Assembly: GCA_033439685.1 (NCBI GenBank)
Contig: JAUEDM010000002.1
Coordinates: forward strand, 1,426,001 to 1,490,000
Reading direction: 5' to 3'
DNA from: Apodospora peruviana
Lineage: Eukaryota > Ascomycota > Sordariomycetes > Sordariales > Lasiosphaeriaceae
Length of the DNA: 64,000 nt
Positions 1-11,900 of the stretch are shown in pieces; the stretch's first letter is position 1; each line of letters starts with the position of its first letter. Both the position numbers and the translations under genes were made by a program. The notes below the pieces were generated by a model. The model was given only the letters and a program-made list of their open reading frames with translations, searched no databases and was not told where the DNA came from.

Positions 1-2167
1 GAACGTGAGCGAGGAAGGAGAGAGGGTGTGGATTGGAAACAACTTTGGCGAGCTTATGGAGGCAGATATTGGCTCCCAGTCGATCGTCAACAACCGACCC
101 AACGCGCACGGCCGGCACGAAATTATCAAGATTTACAGACATTACAACGAGCTTTGGAGTCTGGATGAGAGCGGGACGCTACATGTTTGGGGACCGGACG
201 AAAATAACGTGCCGAACCTACTTAGCGGGCCTAGCCAGTCGTTCCGGCTGCCCAAGGGCCACATGTTTTCAATGGTCGTGGGCGACGAGCTGTGGCACGC
301 TACTGGCAAGGAGATCAGGGTGTTTCTGCCATCGTTGGACGGACAGGGACAGTTTCAGGTCTTAATCAGGCCGCTCTCTCAGGATACGGCTGGAGAGGTG
401 ACCTCGGGAACCATGATCACCTCGGAGCCTGACAAGGTTTTCTTTGGACATGCCGACGGGAAAGTAAGCGTGTACTCGAGGTCGAATTACTCGTGCTTAG
501 CGATCATGAGCGTCAGCATGTACAAAATCAACTCCCTCGCCGGTGTCGGGCGGTACATGTGGGCGGGATACAACACGGGCAAGATTTGCGTTTACGACAT
601 GGGGCAGACGCCGTGGGCCGTGAAGAAGGACTGGCAGGCCCATGATAATCCCGTTGTTAAGCTGATTGCGGACCAGTCGAGCTTCTACAAGCTTGATCGG
701 TACCAGGTCGTGTCCCTCGGCGCGGACAATATGCTGCGCACGTGGGACGGGCTCCTGCAGGAGGACTGGTTGGCCTGCGAGATGAGGCGTGTCGGGAACA
801 AGTACGCGAAATTTCAGGATATCAGGGCCCTTATCATGACGTGGAATGCCGGGGCGTCGACGCCGAACAGTCTGAGGTATTCCGATTCGGATGCGAGCTT
901 TATCAGGAATCTGCTGCAAAGCAGCGATTCGCCTGATATTATTGTGTTTGGATTCCAGGAGCTGGTGGATCTGGAGGACAAAACGGCCACTGCGAGTAGG
1001 TCTTGTTTTCTATCGACTGTGACTGAATTGAGAAGATTGCTAATATCCATGTTGCCAGAGCGTTTCCTGAAGCCCAAGAAAAAGGAAGGCTCCGACCAGG
1101 AACGGATGAGCCACCAGTACCGCGACTGGCGCGACTTTCTCGTGCGGAGCCTCGACGACTACATGTTGGGCGACCTGTACCACCTCCTCCACACTGCGCC
1201 TCTGGTCGGCCTCTTCACATGCATCTTTGTGAAAGCAGACCTCCGCACGCGCATCAGCAACCTCAGCAGCGCCGAGATCAAGCGCGGGATGGGCGGCCTG
1301 CACGGCAACAAGGGCGCCATCGTGGTGCGTTTCATGGTCGACGATACGTCGCTGTGCTTCATCAACTGTCACCTGGCGGCGGGCCAGTCGGCCGCCAACC
1401 AGCGCCACAACGACATCGCGGCAATTCTCGAGGCGCCGATCCTGCCGGCCGAGCGGGATCCGGCCGTGCGCATCGACAGCTATGTGGGCGGCGGCGACGG
1501 TACCATGATTCTGGATCATGAACTCTGCGTGCTCAACGGCGATCTTAATTATCGTATCGACACCATGAGCCGCGACACGGTGGTCACGGCGGTCAAGGCG
1601 GGCAACTTGGGAAAGCTGCTGGAGCGGGATCAGTTGCTGGTTGCGAAGCGCAGGAACGCGGCGTTCAAGTTGAGGGCCTTTGAGGAGCTGCCGATCACGT
1701 TCGCGCCGACGTATAAATACGATGTCGGGACGGATAATTACGATTCGAGCGAGAAGAAACGGAGCCCGGCGTGGTGCGACCGGTTGCTTTACCGGGGAGC
1801 CAGGGTGAAGCAGCTTGATTATAGACGGCACGAGGTTAGGGTTTCGGACCACAGGCCGGTGAGCGGACGGTTCTTGTTCACAGTCAAGCGGATTGATCCG
1901 AAGAAGAGGGCGGTTGCGTGGATGGATTGCCAGCAGGAGTGGGAGGATTTGCGCCAGAAGGAGGCTGATGATGAGAAGTGAGTGTTTCTTTTCTCTTAAA
2001 AATGAGAGTGGATATGGATGCTAACTTGTTGCTGTTGTAGACTCTATTATCTGACCCGCATCATTGGATATGATGTTACTACGGCCCAGAGGCTAATCAA
2101 GGAGCGGTCATCTTCCAGAAGAGGAGGGAACATGAGCCGGAGCCCGAGTCGGCATAGGGAGGCTTGA
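1..2167 (+). CDS. Inositol polyphosphate 5-phosphatase, 5' partial
   Basis: The reading frame is open at the window edge, so the N-terminus lies upstream. The visible part has WD40-like beta-propeller sequence (about nt 1-810) followed by an IPPc catalytic domain. Landmarks are FQELVDL, GNKGAIVVRF, NCHLAAG, the Mg-binding VLNGDLNYR (nt 1529-1555), SPAWCDRLLY (around nt 1772) and SDHRPV. These are the signature motifs of the phosphatases that remove the 5-phosphate from inositol phosphates and phosphoinositides. One intron (1978-2040, GTGAGT...TAG, branch CTAAC) interrupts the end; the last exon adds a basic, serine-rich tail that stops at 2165-2167. The WD40 plus IPPc order matches the fungal type II-like enzymes. 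Substrate preference cannot be read from sequence. Confidence 0.93.
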
Positions 2168-2641
2168 TGCATGGCCACTGGTGGTGGAGTGGGGGAGGAA
2201 ACAAGCATTGCATACTTAGGTACCTAGGGAATACTGCTATACGAGCAAAACAGAGCGATTCATGGATATGTGTTCATATGATGAGACGGTGTTGTAAATA
2301 TACATACCGATAAAAGGAAATTAGCAATGCATTGATTTGGATTATTGGTGGTATTACAACAAGCGGAGCAGAAGTGGAATAGAATGGATTTGGGTGAGAA
2401 AAGAAAAAATCAAGAATATCAAACTCGTAACAAAAAACTTCGGATATGTAATATGATGTGATTGTTCAGACCCAAAAGGGGTGAAAGGTGAGATGAATGA
2501 GAGAGCCAAACTGTGCTATGTTGAGTTGAGTTGAGATCATTTTCTTTTCCCCGTTATTATAGTAGCAGTACTCACTCTCTCTTTTCTCGCACATACGCTC
2601 ATAGATGAGGGCATGCTACCTAGTTCAAGTCTCATTCGTAG
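2168..2641. other. Convergent intergenic region
   Basis: Separates the 3' ends of the 5-phosphatase and the questin-oxidase-like gene. It is AT-rich with no supported ORF. It holds a TAGGTACCTAGG palindrome near 2217-2228 and must contain both polyadenylation regions. Confidence 0.7.
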
Positions 2642-4474
2642 CTACTCGGCTTTGCTGTGCTTCTTCTCCTTGCTGCCGTCAGGAGCAGCGGCGGCAGCGG
2701 GCATATCTGGGATATCCTGCAACAACAACAAAGTTAGATACGTACTACCTTATCTGGTATATTATTACCAAGACAAAAAAGGGGGGAAGAGGGTATACCT
2801 TCCAAGCTGAAGCCAGCCCGGCAGTTCGCACCCAGTTGCTACCTGGTGATTCGACGATAGAGTCGACTATCAGGTGAAAGATTTTGGTCCACAGCTTATC
2901 GGAGAGTATTCTGTTGGTATATTTCTTGGTGTTGGCGACGAAGTCATGGCAGATTAGCGAAGCGCGGGCGAGCTTGATGGCGTGCCCGTCTTCGGAGAAG
3001 GTGTGTAGCCGGGGGATTATTTCTTTTGGGAGTACAAGTCCGTTAGTTACCTAGGTATAATGAGCATGGACACTGGTCCTCTCGTACATGTATGATATTG
3101 AATATAGGGGAAAACACAATACATCTTTGCGAAGGACAGCAGTTCCAGCATGATATAGAAAGCGGAATGAAACCCGGACAGTATCACAGGGAAGAGAGAG
3201 CATTACCTTTAGGATCAGAAACGTGCGCACTCTTCGGTTCATAGGCAGCAATCTTATCGAGTTCAAGAGGCGGGACAACTCGTCCGGCGTACTGGAGCAA
3301 GTCCATCCTGATCTTCCACTCGAGCAAGCGGACCTTGATGTCGATAGGGATCCATGGTTGCGCGTTGATGGTGAGAAAGATCGGGGCCGCGTTGACGTGG
3401 TGCCTGTTATGCCATTCTCATTAACTCATATCACGTCATAACACCAGAAAAACAAGGGGGCTCACATCAAGAAAAAGTCAAACTTGGGATACTTGGGCGG
3501 GTGTTTCCACACCGCCGCACTGGCGGCCATGTACACGCAGGCCTCAAACATCTCGGCCGCCTTTTCGTCAAGCTCCTCCGGTTTCACTCTCACCAGCCCA
3601 GCGATCCGGACCATCTCGTCCCTGGCGCGTCCCAGCACGCCATCCCTCAACTTGTTAGCATCTTCCTCTCTTGCAGCGGAGGCCAACTTTTTGTCAGAAC
3701 GGATCTGCTGCAACAAATTCACGATCGGCGGCATCTTTTTCTCGGTATTCTGTTCTGCTACCTTCTCGGCGTCCAGCAAAAACCCTTTTGGGTTGGCCTC
3801 GTGCACCGCCGTTTGCGCGAGCCCTTCGGCGACGATGGCGGGCTGTTTCCACTCCATGCCGTACATGAGTTGGATCAGCGGGTGCAGGAACCCAGAAAAC
3901 AAACGAGCGAGCATGTCGTCTCCCGCAGGATCTCCGGCTGGCTTAAAGAGATATTCTATCAGGACGGTCTCCCATGATTTGTTGTCCATCTCGCGCTGGA
4001 AAAAGCGTAGAAAGTCGGGGTAGTGTTTCTCTTTGCCTAGGTATGGCTGCGCATGGTCCCAGCTACCCTGAAAAAGGTCGTCGACTATGTCACTGTGCAC
4101 CGGCAAGGTCGGGCGCTGGTAGTCGACGTTATCGTCGTAGCCCCTTTGCAGGGCCAAGGCGTCTGCGCCGGTGCCGTAGAGGGCGAGGATGTGATGTGGG
4201 ATCTTCGGTGATGTCAATATTTTGTCTTATGCGTCTATGTATGGGTAAACTTACATGGTTATGAAAGCCGGATTCATTGAAAAAGACGTGGTGTTTCTAA
4301 TAATGAGATATCAGTCAGTCAGTCATTGATGTATGCCGTTCGGGTGAGTGAGAAACGCACCTCCAGATCCTCCTGCAACAGTTCCGATGCCTTCTTGGCA
4401 GTTTCTTCCGTCTGTGGAACTTTCCACAGCCCAGTGTCCTCGGGCACGATGTTGATCTTGTAGGGAGACGCCAT
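2642..4474 (-). CDS. Questin oxidase-like (DUF4243) protein
   Basis: Six exons: 4361-4474, 4255-4296, 3466-4202, 3207-3403, 2799-3022 and 2642-2716 give 462 residues in one consistent frame. Histidine-rich motifs typical of the questin oxidase-like/AflY family are spread over exons: KHHVFFNESGFHNHIPHH near the N-terminus, FFLMHHVN across the exon 3/4 junction and EDGHAIKLARA late in the protein. Known members are Baeyer-Villiger-type oxidases in fungal polyketide pathways, but many relatives are uncharacterised. No polyketide synthase or other pathway gene lies nearby, so the substrate is unknown. The start used (MASPYKIN) fits the family. A second in-frame ATG at 4651 would add 59 residues containing a basic stretch and IRLYSAP, which could be an organelle presequence. 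Confidence 0.85.
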
Positions 4475-5403
4475 CTTCTTGTCGTTCGCAGGTCCGGACA
4501 CAGCTTCGCTCGCAGCTGCTGCCGGGGCAGAGTATAAACGTATACCAGTGATGAACGGTTTCTGTTGCCAAGTTGGCGATTGTCTGATGAAGATTGATAT
4601 TGAAGCTGCCTTTGGTGACGCCGTTGGTCCAGCGAAACAGGTCCGAATCATTCGCAGTGTATTTGACCCAGACTGGTTAGGTACCTAGGTGTTGATCGAA
4701 AATGACAACGGTGAGCCGCAGTGCAGTTGATACCACTCCCTTACAGATGGTCAGTTCTCCCTCCTCGCTAAACAAATACGTATCTCTTCTCGTGGAGTAG
4801 GATCCTAAGTCTCCAAGTTAGCGCACAGGGTACGGTTGAGTGGGAAATAATCTCAAGAAGGTCAAGAATGGGCAGGCCATCATACTTGCATGTAAACCTC
4901 TTTTAGGATGAGAAACAAAAGCACAGTGCACCAAATTTTCAAGCTGAATCTGCAAACTCGCTCCAGATATACTCGCTGGGTCGTCTTAAATCCCAACTTT
5001 TAAATGTTGGAGTTCAGATCAAAGTCCTCATCCGGGCAACAATCCAAATTGGGAAAATAATCCAATTCCGAGGCTCTCAATGGTCCGTCCGAGCCCTGCT
5101 TGATTTGTAAGTCCTCCAATTCATTCATTGACTTTTTAATAGACAGGTCAACTACAATACATCATATCCATCGTTGAAATGCCGCTCGAGAAACGATGCG
5201 GACAAGTGGTACTTCGTACGTACGAACGAAATGAGGTTGGTGAGGTGACCAGAAACTGACGTCATCATATCCGAAGTGAGTGAACATCATGTGCCATGTC
5301 GGCCACCAATTAATCTGACAGGGTCCGACAATTCAGCTACCTAGGTACCTTACACTATTCCGTATAAGTGAACATACCAGGTACCGTATTTGAGATCACT
5401 GTA
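4475..5403. other. Intergenic region between questin-oxidase-like gene and RidA
   Basis: Upstream region of the questin-oxidase-like gene (minus strand) and downstream region of the RidA gene. It includes the possible 59-codon N-terminal extension of the former (4475-4651), then AT-rich DNA with CTAGGTAC palindromes at about 4677-4690 and 5336-5352. No other gene is supported. Confidence 0.65.
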
Positions 5404-5913
5404 TCACACCGGCTCCGGCTCCTCCGGCCTCACCACAAACTCAGCAGCAATAACAACAGGACAAGAAAGCGGCGTAGCCTTAATCCCCATAGCAGTCCTT
5501 GCATGCCGACCCTTTTCCTCACCAAACACCTCCAGCAACAACCTTGAACAGCCATTAATCACAGCCGTAGTACTTCCCTCAAAACCATCTCCAACCAAAA
5601 CAAACCCCTCCACGCGCAGGACGGCCTCGACCCTCCCCAAGGAACCTCCAAGAGCGCGGCGGACGCTAGCCAACACCGAAAGCGTCGCCAGCTTGGCCGC
5701 TTCGCCCGCCTGCTCGGCCGTGACCTCAACACCAACCCTCCCAAAGGGCCCAATCACACTCCCGTCGGGCGCCTGCGGGCCATGGCCAGACGCAAAGACT
5801 CGATCACCATAAACGCGTGCCCACGCAAAGTCGATGGTTACCCCGGCCGGGACTTTGGTCTCTTCGGGCAAATAGAGGCCCAGGGATTGGATTCGGTCTT
5901 CGATGGACGACAT
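5404..5913 (-). CDS. RidA/YjgF family protein
   Basis: Single exon, 169 residues. The conserved core includes VFASGHGPQAPDG, a central helix with LGRVEAVLRVEGFV, and the C-terminal RTAMGIKATPLSCPVVIAAE carrying the arginine and proline that shape the active-site cleft in this family. RidA-type proteins form trimers and hydrolyse reactive enamine/imine intermediates; this longer version resembles the divergent YjgH/YoaB-like subgroup, whose substrates are mostly unknown. The frame runs 44 codons further upstream, but MSSIEDRIQSLGLYLPEE is the usual family start. No targeting signal is evident, so a cytosolic location is inferred. Confidence 0.88.
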   Translation of the reverse strand: MSSIEDRIQSLGLYLPEETKVPAGVTIDFAWARVYGDRVFASGHGPQAPDGSVIGPFGRVGVEVTAEQAGEAAKLATLSVLASVRRALGGSLGRVEAVLRVEGFVLVGDGFEGSTTAVINGCSRLLLEVFGEEKGRHARTAMGIKATPLSCPVVIAAEFVVRPEEPEPV

Positions 5914-6436
5914 ATTTGTTTCGCAATGAATCCTAAGTAATGGGTTTGTATAAATTGTAGTAGGTAGTATAGGGCGATGCGCTCTTTTGCAACCGCAACT
6001 TGTTTGATATGGGCTGTGGGAACCGAATTGGAGAAGATGCTCCAAGAATGCAGGCAGTTTGTTCCCCGCGTGGCGTTTATATCATGCGATGATTTGTCCA
6101 CGCAATGGTTAACACATACCTTTGTATATCCACTGATTGGACTTGTTTGATCAGAAAAGCACAAGTTCATTGATGCGACGTTATAAATCGACACCCAAAC
6201 ACCCAGGTAGTGAGGCGAATAGACATCCATTCCCTAATATGCTGCAGAATCGGGGTGTCTTTTATCACCCCCAAGAACCGTTCCAGGACTCCAGGACCAA
6301 AACTAGCAGCGGGGCGTCCGTCTGTACTGTTTACGGTCCGTCGCCAATGGGGCCTGTTCTCCAGCCTATGCTCGTATCGTAAATGTCAAATGTCAAATCG
6401 CCAATTCCTTGATTTTCCCATGCCATTTCCCGACCC
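5914..6436. other. Intergenic region between RidA and L28
   Basis: Upstream of the RidA gene and downstream of the ribosomal protein gene, both on the minus strand. Short stop-limited ORFs only; no conserved motif recognised. Confidence 0.6.
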
Positions 6437-7377
6437 CTAAGCAACGAGCTCGACAACGCCACCAGCCTCAGTAATCTTGCGCTCAGCCTCGGAGCTGACG
6501 TACCGTGCCCGCACAACGAGCGGGATCTCGGGGAGACGACCTGGTGGACCATGAATTAGTTTTATGTGGGGGTTCGCCGGAGGCAAGATATTCATACCCT
6601 TTCCTAGGAGCTTCGCATATCCGTGGGACAGGAGGTCGATAACGGGGGCAGAGTCGGACTTCTTGCCGCTGACGTACTCGTCGCGGATCTCAAGGGGCAC
6701 GAGAGACCAGCTGAAGAGTTTGTTAGCGTTGGGCTGGCTTCGGTGTTAGGTTCTAGTATTCGACGTACATCTTCTCGATGTTGATTGTGGGCGCCCATTG
6801 CTGGTTGCGGAGGAGATGGAATCGCCTCATGCCGACCTTTCCGAAGTAACCAGGATGGTCTATTCCAACTCCGTTAGCAGTCGTTCTCAATCCAGTCCGA
6901 TGCACGTCGGGAACATGGCCCTGAGGCGTAAATATCCTCGCAATCTCAAAAGTCATGTCCCAAATCTGCGCCGAGGGTGGGTTGTTGCATACACTTATCC
7001 AAGTTGGTTCGGTGGTGGTGCTTTTCATCGTGTTAGCGGTTGATTCGAGTCGGGGATTTTCCATCCAACGCACCTGACCACCGGCCATACCACGACCACC
7101 CGGGTGCTTTCTGTGCTTTCCGACACGTCTGGAGAGATGGATTGTCAATTACGGATTCGAGTGAGTCGGTCGGATCGTCGTCGAAACATACCCCTTACCG
7201 GCGGAAACCTGTAAAATCACGAGAGTCAGTGGATTTGTCGGGCGCGCACAGTGAGGGGAGGGGTTTTGCGTACATGTCCGCGGTGCTTTCTCGTCTTGGA
7301 AAACCGGGTAGGCTGTATCGAGCTGTTAGTATTGCCGTCACATCTTGAACGGGAGCGAGCAGCAATTGGCATACCAT
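6437..7377 (-). CDS. RPL28: 60S ribosomal protein uL15 (fungal L28)
   Basis: A 149-residue protein of the large ribosomal subunit, spread over eight exons: 7375-7377, 7274-7312, 7192-7208, 7074-7128, 6993-7020, 6769-6859, 6598-6710 and 6437-6540. The first coding exon is only the ATG, followed at once by GTATGC. Joined exons give the highly conserved N-terminus PTRFSKTRKHRGHVSAGKGR, then RKHPGGRGMAGGQ and HHHRTNLDKYHPGYFGKVG, and end in GGVVELVA. Length matches the fungal family exactly. Exon 3 is 17 nt. The last intron (6541-6597, 57 nt) has no in-frame stop, so an ORF caller would read through it. Dense introns near the 5' end are typical of fungal ribosomal protein genes. Confidence 0.95.
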
Positions 7378-8084
7378 GGTTGCGACTGGGTGGTGTCGAT
7401 GAAGTTGGAGGTTGTCGACGTTGATGCTTCCAAAGAGACAACCAAGAATCCCTCCTAACCTAGATTTTAGGGCTGGGTAATTTTTTTGGTGGGCACAGAA
7501 TTAGTGGTGCGGGTCCGATGTTCAGCCGTACCGCCACACCTGTGGCTGTTGGCTTGGCAGCTGTGGCTGTGGCTGGTCAGGGACTTGCAGCATTTCACGA
7601 GCTATTGAAGACTCGCTTATTCAATCCGTCAAAATTGTTTCTTCCTTTTTCTCATGAGGCATCTCTCTCGAACTACTTGTTACACCCGAAATACGTTTGT
7701 CTTCGATCGGATCGGATATACATCCGAGTTCAATAAAGTCAACTGCTTCAGAAAAGAAAGACAGTGGTCGTGGTTGTGGTGAAGCACGTGAGATGATCCA
7801 GGATACTTGTTAAACTCTGGGAATCATCAACACCGTTGGGCAATGGCTTATGAGATATCCGGACCGAAACATGTTCTTCCATCCTGGACTTGTAACCCTC
7901 GCCGGTCCCTTGAATGGCCCTCCCGAGTTACTAATTGAGGCTGGGCGAGGCTGAGATGGTCAACCTCGTTGAAGGTAGAGTCGGCTTCGTGTGTTCACTT
8001 GCTTGAAGTTGCACCGCGGCCTACTGTGTATGAACCGACCTGAGGCCAACACCCACAACGAAGTTGCTGGACATATCCCTGGTC
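7378..8084. other. Intergenic region, L28 promoter side
   Basis: Holds the L28 upstream region and the 3' side of the PAC3-like gene, both minus-strand genes. It has T-rich and GGCTGTGGCTG-type short repeats near 7540-7580, but no supported gene. Confidence 0.6.
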
Positions 8085-8594
8085 TCATAGAGCTTGCTGC
8101 ACCAGCTCGACAATATCGAAAAAGGCCTCGCTACCACTTTCCACCTTCTCCAAACCCAAACCAAGCAACAGAGTTCGCTTCTCTTCAGGATCGCGCAGGG
8201 AGAGGAAGCTCCCGATTTGGCTGGCATAGAGCTGTCCCAGGGTTTCTCGGTCCTCACTCCCACCACCCAGAAGCGTCTTTGGTGTGAGGTGTGTTGATGG
8301 AAGCGCGCTCAAGCCAGCTGTCGGCAATGCCATGTCCACAGATGCCGCCGAGGGCGCAGAGAGCGGAACTTGGACCTTTTACACATGTAAGTAACGATGT
8401 GGGGAATCGCCGCATGCGCCAGGTAAAAAAAGCCGACTCACCCATTGACCGAGCCGACCACCTTGAGAAATGTTGATCATGATCTTGTCCGAGAAGCTCA
8501 TGTACGTGACTTCGGTTTCCACGCCGCTGACTTGTCCTTTCACCGTCTTGGAAGGTGCTGGGAAAGGCTCTTGCCTTGCTCCATTATCTGCCAT
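8085..8594 (-). CDS. PAC3-like proteasome assembly chaperone
   Basis: Two exons (8442-8594 and 8085-8375), 147 residues; intron 8376-8441 with a GTGAGT donor. The order of conserved pieces resembles the PAC3/Psmg3 family: FSDKIMINISQGGRLGQWVQ, then LTPKTLLGGG, an LGQLYASQI helix, the strand RTLLLGLGLEK and a final helix FFDIVELVQQAL. PAC3-type proteins pair with PAC4 to guide assembly of the 20S proteasome alpha ring in the cytosol. It is divergent from human PAC3, so the family call is good but not certain. The gene shares a 337-bp divergent upstream region with DHR1. Confidence 0.75.
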
Positions 8595-8931
8595 TGTGAT
8601 ATGTGCGGTGGACAGAGCCGATATTTCACAGAGTTGCGTGTCTTTGGCTGTCAATATGGACGACTGACTGTTTTGCCTGGAGATGCAAGACATGGTGGTG
8701 ACAATTCGCACTGTATGCACTGTAGTACCCTGTTGGCCGCCAGTTCTTTTGGTGGGGTTATGCAGGTGGGGGAAGCTTGGATGAAATCTTGGCGCAAAGA
8801 TTCTGCCGGGCGGACAAGATTATCTCGGAAATCTCTGGGGGTCAATGGCGGTGTTGGTCTAGGACAGCCACGCATAACAATAATATTCCTGGAGAGCGGT
8901 AAACGGCTTGAGAAGTCGACTCAATCACACA
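8595..8931. promoter_or_regulatory. Shared upstream region of PAC3-like gene and DHR1
   Basis: A 337-bp gap between two divergent start codons, so it must hold both promoters and 5' leaders. No clear TATA box or factor site recognised. Confidence 0.5.
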
Positions 8932-11900
8932 ATGGCCAAGAAATTTGTTCCCCGGCAGCGGAAGCGCAAGGTTCTGGACCGCCAACGTGCGCAGGCACGA
9001 GTAGAGACCCACGACGAAAACGACGAAGTGACGGTAGCAGACACGAATGTCCTCGAGATCGCACAGGACCAGAAGAACGAGGCCAACCAAAAGAGAGCCC
9101 AGCTTCGGGAGGAATTAAGACCAGATGGCGTCAAAGTTAGCGGCAAAAAGGCTAAGCGGTTGGAGAAGTACATCGATACAAAGCTCAGGAAAGACGAAAA
9201 CAGGGAACTGCTTGCCAAACTCGCAGCCAACAAGATCGACACCAGCCTGTTCTCCAGTTTCAAGACAATCGGGCAGACCAGAGAGACCAAGAAGGGAGCC
9301 ATAAGTCGCGCCTTCAGGGAACAGAATGCCGGACTTCCCTCAGACAAATCAACTCTCGAGCTGCTCTACGAGCGGCGTGAACTTGCGGATGGACCGCTGC
9401 CCACCCGAGAGCAGTCCGACAGCTCCGACGACGAACAGGACGCAGAAAAAGGACGCAAGAAGAGCTCAGCAAAGGAGTCACAACCACCACCGGTTGCTGT
9501 GCCAGCGGTTGGATCTGGCTTAAAACGACCACTTCAAACAGATGATTCAGGGCGTCCAGTACTCGCCAAGAGGCAAAAAAGAGGAGGCGTGAAATCAAGA
9601 GCGGTTGCTACCATACATGAGACCTTTACCCCGGCCGAGTCCGAGTCGGAGGATGAGTGGGGGGGGCTCAGTTCTGAAGATGAGAACTCTGAAGAAGATT
9701 CCGATACCAGTGGTTCAGAAAGTCATGATGAGGATGATTCTAGAGATGACTCTGACGAAGAGTCAAGCGAGGATGGAGAGTGCACAGGAGAGGGCTCGGC
9801 CTCAGAAGACGAATTGGACGAAGCAGAGAGACAAGAGCGGAGGAAACAGAGGTCATCGGCTTTCAAGACGTGGGCTCACCAAGCGCGAAACGAAGCGCTG
9901 GGATATGAGCCAGTCCAGTCGGGGCCATCGATCCTGGAAATACCCAAACCAGCCAACTTCACCCCCCGACCTCTTGAGCAGGACCCGTTACCTGTAGAAT
10001 TACTGCCAACGAAAAATATTGCGCGGAAGGCCTTTAGTGTGCTCGTGACCCGAGATCCAGAAATCCAAGAGGTACGCTTCCGACTGCCCGTCGTGGCTGA
10101 GGAGCAGAAGATCATGGAGGCCATCCACGACAACGATGTGGTGGTGATTTGCGGTGCTACGGGTTCTGGAAAGACTACACAGGTGCCCCAGTTTTTATTC
10201 GAGGCCGGCTACGGTTCTCCCAACAGCCCGACTCCCGGTATGATTGGCGTCACACAGCCAAGACGAGTTGCTGCTGTCAGTATGTCAAAGCGAGTGGGCC
10301 AGGAGATGGGCGATCATTCCCATGTAGTAGCATACCAAATCCGGTTCGAAGGCACCGTGGACCCCAACACGGCCATGAAATTCATGACAGATGGTGTGCT
10401 TCTTCGTGAGGCGGCCCAAGATATTGCTTTGCGCAAATACTCGGCCATTATCATTGACGAGGCTCACGAGAGGAGCGTCAACACCGATATTCTTATCGCC
10501 ATGCTCAGCAGGGTGGTCAAGTTGAGAGCGGAGATGGCCAAGGAGGACCCCAAGGTTCAGCCATTAAAACTCATCATCATGTCCGCCACGTTGAGGATCG
10601 AGGATCTCACACAAAACCCAGCATTATTTCCCAACCCGCCGCGCGTTTTAGAGATCGACGGACGGGAACATGCTGTCACAATTCACTTTGCGCGCAAGAC
10701 ACATCACGACTACGTCGAGGATGCGTTCAAGAAGATTTGTAGGGGCCACAAGAAACTGCCTCCTGGGGGTTTTCTTGTGTTCCTCACCGGTCAGGCTGAA
10801 ATCAATCAGTTGAGCAAGCGTCTGAAGGTGACCTTTGGCGGTATGAACTCTGGCTCCGGACCAAAAGTACGGATATCGGCAAGTGAAGCCCCTGTTGAGG
10901 TCGAAGACATAGACTTTGGTGAGGTTGACGACAGGACTGTCGATGACATGGATGACGACGAGATCTCCATTACCGAGGACGAGGACGAGCAAGATAAAGA
11001 GTTTGAGATTGAAGATGAGGAATCCGGCACCGGTCCTTTACGCATGCACATATTACCCCTGTTCTCCCTGCTCCCGACAAAGGAGCAGATGAAAGTCTTT
11101 GACCCTCCGCCTGACGGTTCACGACTGGTTATTTTGGCCACCAACGTCGCAGAGACGAGTTTGACAATCCCGGGCATCAAGTATGTGTTTGATTGCGGAA
11201 GGTCAAAAGAGCGGAGGTACGATCCTACCAACGGGGTGCAAAGCTTCGAGATCGGTTGGATCAGCAAGGCGAGTGCGAAGCAGCGTGCCGGGCGTGCTGG
11301 TCGTACCGGCCCAGGCCACTGCTGGAGGCTCTACTCCTCGGCAGTGTTTGAGAGAGACTTCCCCGAGTTCTCCCAGCCTGAGTTGCTTCGGATGCCCATA
11401 GAGGGTGTTGTACTGCAACTCAAGGCGATGAATTTACAACACGTGATCAACTTCCCCTTTCCCACGCCGCCAGAACGGCAAAGTCTGATCAAGGCCGAGA
11501 AGCTCTTGACGTATCTGTCCGCCATATCGCCAAGTGGGCAGGTCACGCCAATAGGTTCAACCATGTCCATCTTCCCTCTGTCGCCTCGTTTCGCCCGGAT
11601 TCTCCTGGTTGGCCATCTACACGATTGCTTACCGTACACCATCGCGCTCGTGGCCGGGCTATCAGCCGGTGATATCTTTGTCCTAGAGACACAAGCGATC
11701 CCGGCTGCTGTTGCAGAGCCCGAGGAGGGGCGTTACCGCACCAACGAGGAGGTGATTGCCGAGGACAGACGTGCAAAGATACGCCAGGCTTTCAACGCCG
11801 TGCACAAGAACTTCTGCTTCCTCGACGACAGGTCCGACGCCATCAAGCTGCTGCAGGTTGTCGGCGAGTACGCCCACGACCCGACGGAGGAGTGGTGCGA

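Noticed and set aside
1040..1852. 270-codon open frame antisense to the 5-phosphatase
   Set aside because: Mirror of a strongly coding GC-rich region; low-complexity Arg/Val/His composition and no conserved motif.
2642..8594. Secondary-metabolite cluster around the questin-oxidase-like and RidA genes
   Set aside because: No polyketide synthase, NRPS, P450, transporter or cluster regulator is nearby; neighbours are housekeeping genes.
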